NCBI RefSeq assembly: GCF_000757725.1
Contig: NZ_JJMU01000024.1
Coordinates: 124,001-188,000, forward strand
Reading direction: 5' to 3'
DNA: 64,000 nucleotides
Origin: Sphingobacterium deserti
GTDB lineage: Bacteria > Bacteroidota > Bacteroidia > Sphingobacteriales > Sphingobacteriaceae
The translations under genes and the position numbers were made by a program. Positions within the stretch are counted from its first letter, which is position 1. The number at the start of each line of letters is the position of its first letter. Shown piece after piece: positions 61,982-64,000 of this stretch. A model generated the notes under the pieces. It was not told where the DNA came from and made no database searches. It was given only the letters and a program-made list of their open reading frames with translations.

Positions 61982-63475
61982 TTATATTTTTGGTTGTGCG
62001 ATTGGCTGCGCTTCTTTGGCCATTTGCAGATCCTGTTTCGCTTCTTCGAGTATCTGCTCTAGCTCAGCTTCAACATCCGATACTTCACCTAAGATGGTCA
62101 TAGCAGTTTTCCGGCTTAACAGCTTTGCTGATACCATTTTCGATACATCGCCGATCAATTCAGTTTTGTTAACCGGCAGCGCATCCTTAAACTTGATTGA
62201 TGGCATAATCCCTTCCATATCTTGAAACTCGGCAGGAGAAAAACTGATCAACATCTTTTTGATCACGTTTAACCTGCGCACGAGCATTTCTTTCAATCGC
62301 TTTTGGTTCTTGTTACCTTTAAGCTGTGGCCCCATAAATAGGAGGCGCAAAGCAATGCCGCTGGTACCGTTACTCATAAGCTGCGACATCGTGTTAAAGC
62401 TGATATCCGGTGTGTTGGTGATATCAAATTGCTCCTGCTTCAGCTTATCAAATTCCATCTTCTTGGAATCGACCATTGCATCCGGCTGGGCAAAGGAGAC
62501 GCTACCACGTCCTCCGTTTTCGCCCTTGACCTGCATCACCTTAGCTACTTCGCCCTTGGATGGTAGGCTTTCAGCGTCACCTTCAACAACCATAGTAGGA
62601 TCGCCGTAATAATCGTTTGTATCTGCGAGGTTCGAAACGTTGTTTTCTTCGCGATCAGCCAGCGGTTGGATGTTCGCCCATTCTGGACGCTTTTGCGAAT
62701 GGTAAATGATCGGAAGGAAACCGTAACCCTCTTTTACCTCTGTGGTCCATCCGGCTCCATCGACTTGACTACCAAACGCAATCAACTCGGACGTGTATAG
62801 ATCAAAGTGAACCGTTTTGATATCAGTGATGGGGTCAACAGTCTGATATCCTCTACCAAAGGCAATAAGGCCGTCATGTTCATCCCACACCGGGAATATA
62901 TCATCACCATTTTCTTTGCAAAGAAGCATCATGCCAGGGCGACGTTCGCTTCCTTCTAGTGGCGTTCCCTTCCAGTAATCCTTGTCAATGAAGTCATACC
63001 ACAGCTCCGCGCAATGGGTTTCGATCATCCGACGCTCGACAATATCTTCTGTCTTGTAGGAAAGCTTATTGTCTGTCCACACCTTCTGAATAAGCGCAAA
63101 GAAGTTCTCTTCGTTTTCCTTGCCAGTGAAATCAATAGAGATATCAGATCCACACTCAAAAAATACGGCCGACTGGACAATTTGCTGTTGACGTGCGAGT
63201 TGTAACCTATTTACTGACTGCTCATCCGTTTCCGAAGCTCTCTTTGTCTCACCGGTAATTGTGTCAACGTATTCCTCGCCCTCAAATTCCAATATTCTAT
63301 TTTCCCGAATGTTTGGATCGTTGACGTCATGCAAAAATGGATCATACTGGCGCATGGCCTGCTCCACCGTCATTGTCTTGGAACCAAGCTTTATAATTCG
63401 TTGGCCTTTACTGATAACTTCATACAGGGCTTTGTATTCGCCGCCCAGTAGCTGCTGTAATTGTTCTAGTGTCAT
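61982..63475 (-). CDS. Portal protein (SPP1 gp6-like)
   Basis: 497 residues. RQQQIVQSAVFFECGSDI, YDFIDKDYWKGTP, PIIYHSQKRPEW, and a C-terminal helical tail with ILEEAKQDLQ. The TNTPDISFNTMSQLMSNGTSG block is typical of phage portals of the SPP1 type. It forms the ring at one vertex of the head where the DNA passes and terminase docks. Confidence 0.85.
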   Translation of the reverse strand: MTLEQLQQLLGGEYKALYEVISKGQRIIKLGSKTMTVEQAMRQYDPFLHDVNDPNIRENRILEFEGEEYVDTITGETKRASETDEQSVNRLQLARQQQIVQSAVFFECGSDISIDFTGKENEENFFALIQKVWTDNKLSYKTEDIVERRMIETHCAELWYDFIDKDYWKGTPLEGSERRPGMMLLCKENGDDIFPVWDEHDGLIAFGRGYQTVDPITDIKTVHFDLYTSELIAFGSQVDGAGWTTEVKEGYGFLPIIYHSQKRPEWANIQPLADREENNVSNLADTNDYYGDPTMVVEGDAESLPSKGEVAKVMQVKGENGGRGSVSFAQPDAMVDSKKMEFDKLKQEQFDITNTPDISFNTMSQLMSNGTSGIALRLLFMGPQLKGNKNQKRLKEMLVRRLNVIKKMLISFSPAEFQDMEGIMPSIKFKDALPVNKTELIGDVSKMVSAKLLSRKTAMTILGEVSDVEAELEQILEEAKQDLQMAKEAQPIAQPKI

Positions 63476-64000
63476 CGTCTTACCCTTCTTTTAGGTGATC
63501 GTACGGCCTGTGCCGCTCGTTTAGTTTTCTGTTTGGCGTTAGGATCGTTTTTCGTTAGAAAGTCGAACGCGTAACGTATTGCATCAATTGAGTGATTCCA
63601 TTTGTCAATGGGAATACCTGCTTTTTTATCATTCCAGATGTAGTTTTTAAGCTCCGTGCGAACGTTTCGGCTTCGGGAGGTGTAAACGATGGTGTAATCG
63701 GCCATCTTAAGCAGCGAAGCGTTTACGGAGCCGGGAGCCTTCCAACATTCAACAATGTTTACTTTCCCCTTCTTGATGTCCGCGATCAATCGATCCTCCG
63801 CGCTATCGCCCACAATTAAATCATTCGGCAGCTTAATGCGGGATTTGTTCAACTCAATAATGTCGTTCGTGCCTAGGTGCTTCGTATCGTAGTACTCCTC
63901 ATCGACATGTATCAGCATTTTCTTCCGATCGACGGCCACGCGGATAAGCGTATCCGGATCGACTGAAAAACCGTAATCCTGTCCGTAACAGTAGGGGAGA
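63472..64000 (-). CDS. terL: Terminase large subunit, nuclease domain (5'-truncated by window edge)
   Basis: Open to the window end: GQDYGFSVDPDTLIRVAVDR (nuclease D1 motif), then EEYYDTKHLGT, IVGDSAEDRLIADIKKGK (second acid), and a final SIDAIRYAFDFL. RNase H-like nuclease domain of TerL; the N-terminal ATPase half is outside. It cuts and packages the phage DNA. Ends in a 4-nt overlap with the portal start. Confidence 0.9.
   Translation of the reverse strand, partial: LPYCYGQDYGFSVDPDTLIRVAVDRKKMLIHVDEEYYDTKHLGTNDIIELNKSRIKLPNDLIVGDSAEDRLIADIKKGKVNIVECWKAPGSVNASLLKMADYTIVYTSRSRNVRTELKNYIWNDKKAGIPIDKWNHSIDAIRYAFDFLTKNDPNAKQKTKRAAQAVRSPKRRVRR

Noticed and set aside
16061..64000. CRISPR arrays
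   Set aside because: No regularly spaced repeats of 24-40 bp with unique spacers were seen anywhere in the window.

Overview
The window looks like a chromosome piece from the phylum Bacteroidota, most likely a Sphingobacteriaceae-like genus. Signs are a SusC/SusD pair, a GLPGLI protein next to a TonB-type outer-membrane protein, several promoters of the Bacteroidota type (TTG, about 20 nt, TAnnTTTG), and A-rich translation leaders mostly without Shine-Dalgarno sites. The genus is inferred; no rRNA or marker gene here settles it.

Host part (1 to about 16.27 kb): the 3' end of a crotonase-family gene, a repeat-filled gap, scpA (leftward), dxs, a susC-susD pair with a good terminator, an AlkD-like DNA alkylation repair gene, a 57-residue acidic secreted peptide with its own promoter, a small inverted-repeat element (MITE-like), a GLPGLI gene directly joined to a TonB-type receptor-like gene, a flavin reductase, and a vapBC-like toxin-antitoxin pair whose toxin has an in-frame stop at codon 18.

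Prophage part (about 16.27 kb to the window end, incomplete on the right): the left edge looks like the 3' end of a tRNA gene (putative attL), followed by a tyrosine integrase, an XRE regulator and an S24-type repressor (all but the integrase leftward). Two rightward promoters carry arrays of TTGTAT boxes at 10-11 bp spacing. The rightward early region (19.5-33 kb) encodes ERF annealing protein, a RecE-like nuclease, a DnaQ-like exonuclease, a DUF3127 OB-type protein, a MazG-like protein, a replication initiator-like protein, HNH and VRR-NUC nucleases, a PAPS-reductase/DndC-like protein, and a C5 cytosine methyltransferase that carries a second long reading frame inside it. Then comes an accessory zone (33-39 kb) of small genes on both strands, an SRAP protein, many RNA hairpins and a membrane coiled-coil protein.

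From 39.3 kb to the end everything structural reads leftward: terminase large subunit (cut by the window end), portal, then (after an insert) scaffold-like protein, decoration protein, lambda E-like capsid protein, connectors, major tail protein, tail chaperones joined by a probable -1 frameshift, tape measure, Dit-like and Tal-like tail tip proteins, a beta-helix tail spike, amidase endolysin and small membrane proteins. This is a siphovirus-type layout. Between portal and scaffold lie two non-structural inserts: a four-gene leftward cassette with Abi-alpha-like and AbiH proteins, closed by its own terminator, and a 1.2 kb non-coding stretch with four tRNA-like genes whose acceptor and T arms are good but whose anticodon arms are abnormal, plus two copies of a covarying hairpin. 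That non-coding stretch is the part I find most likely to be new.
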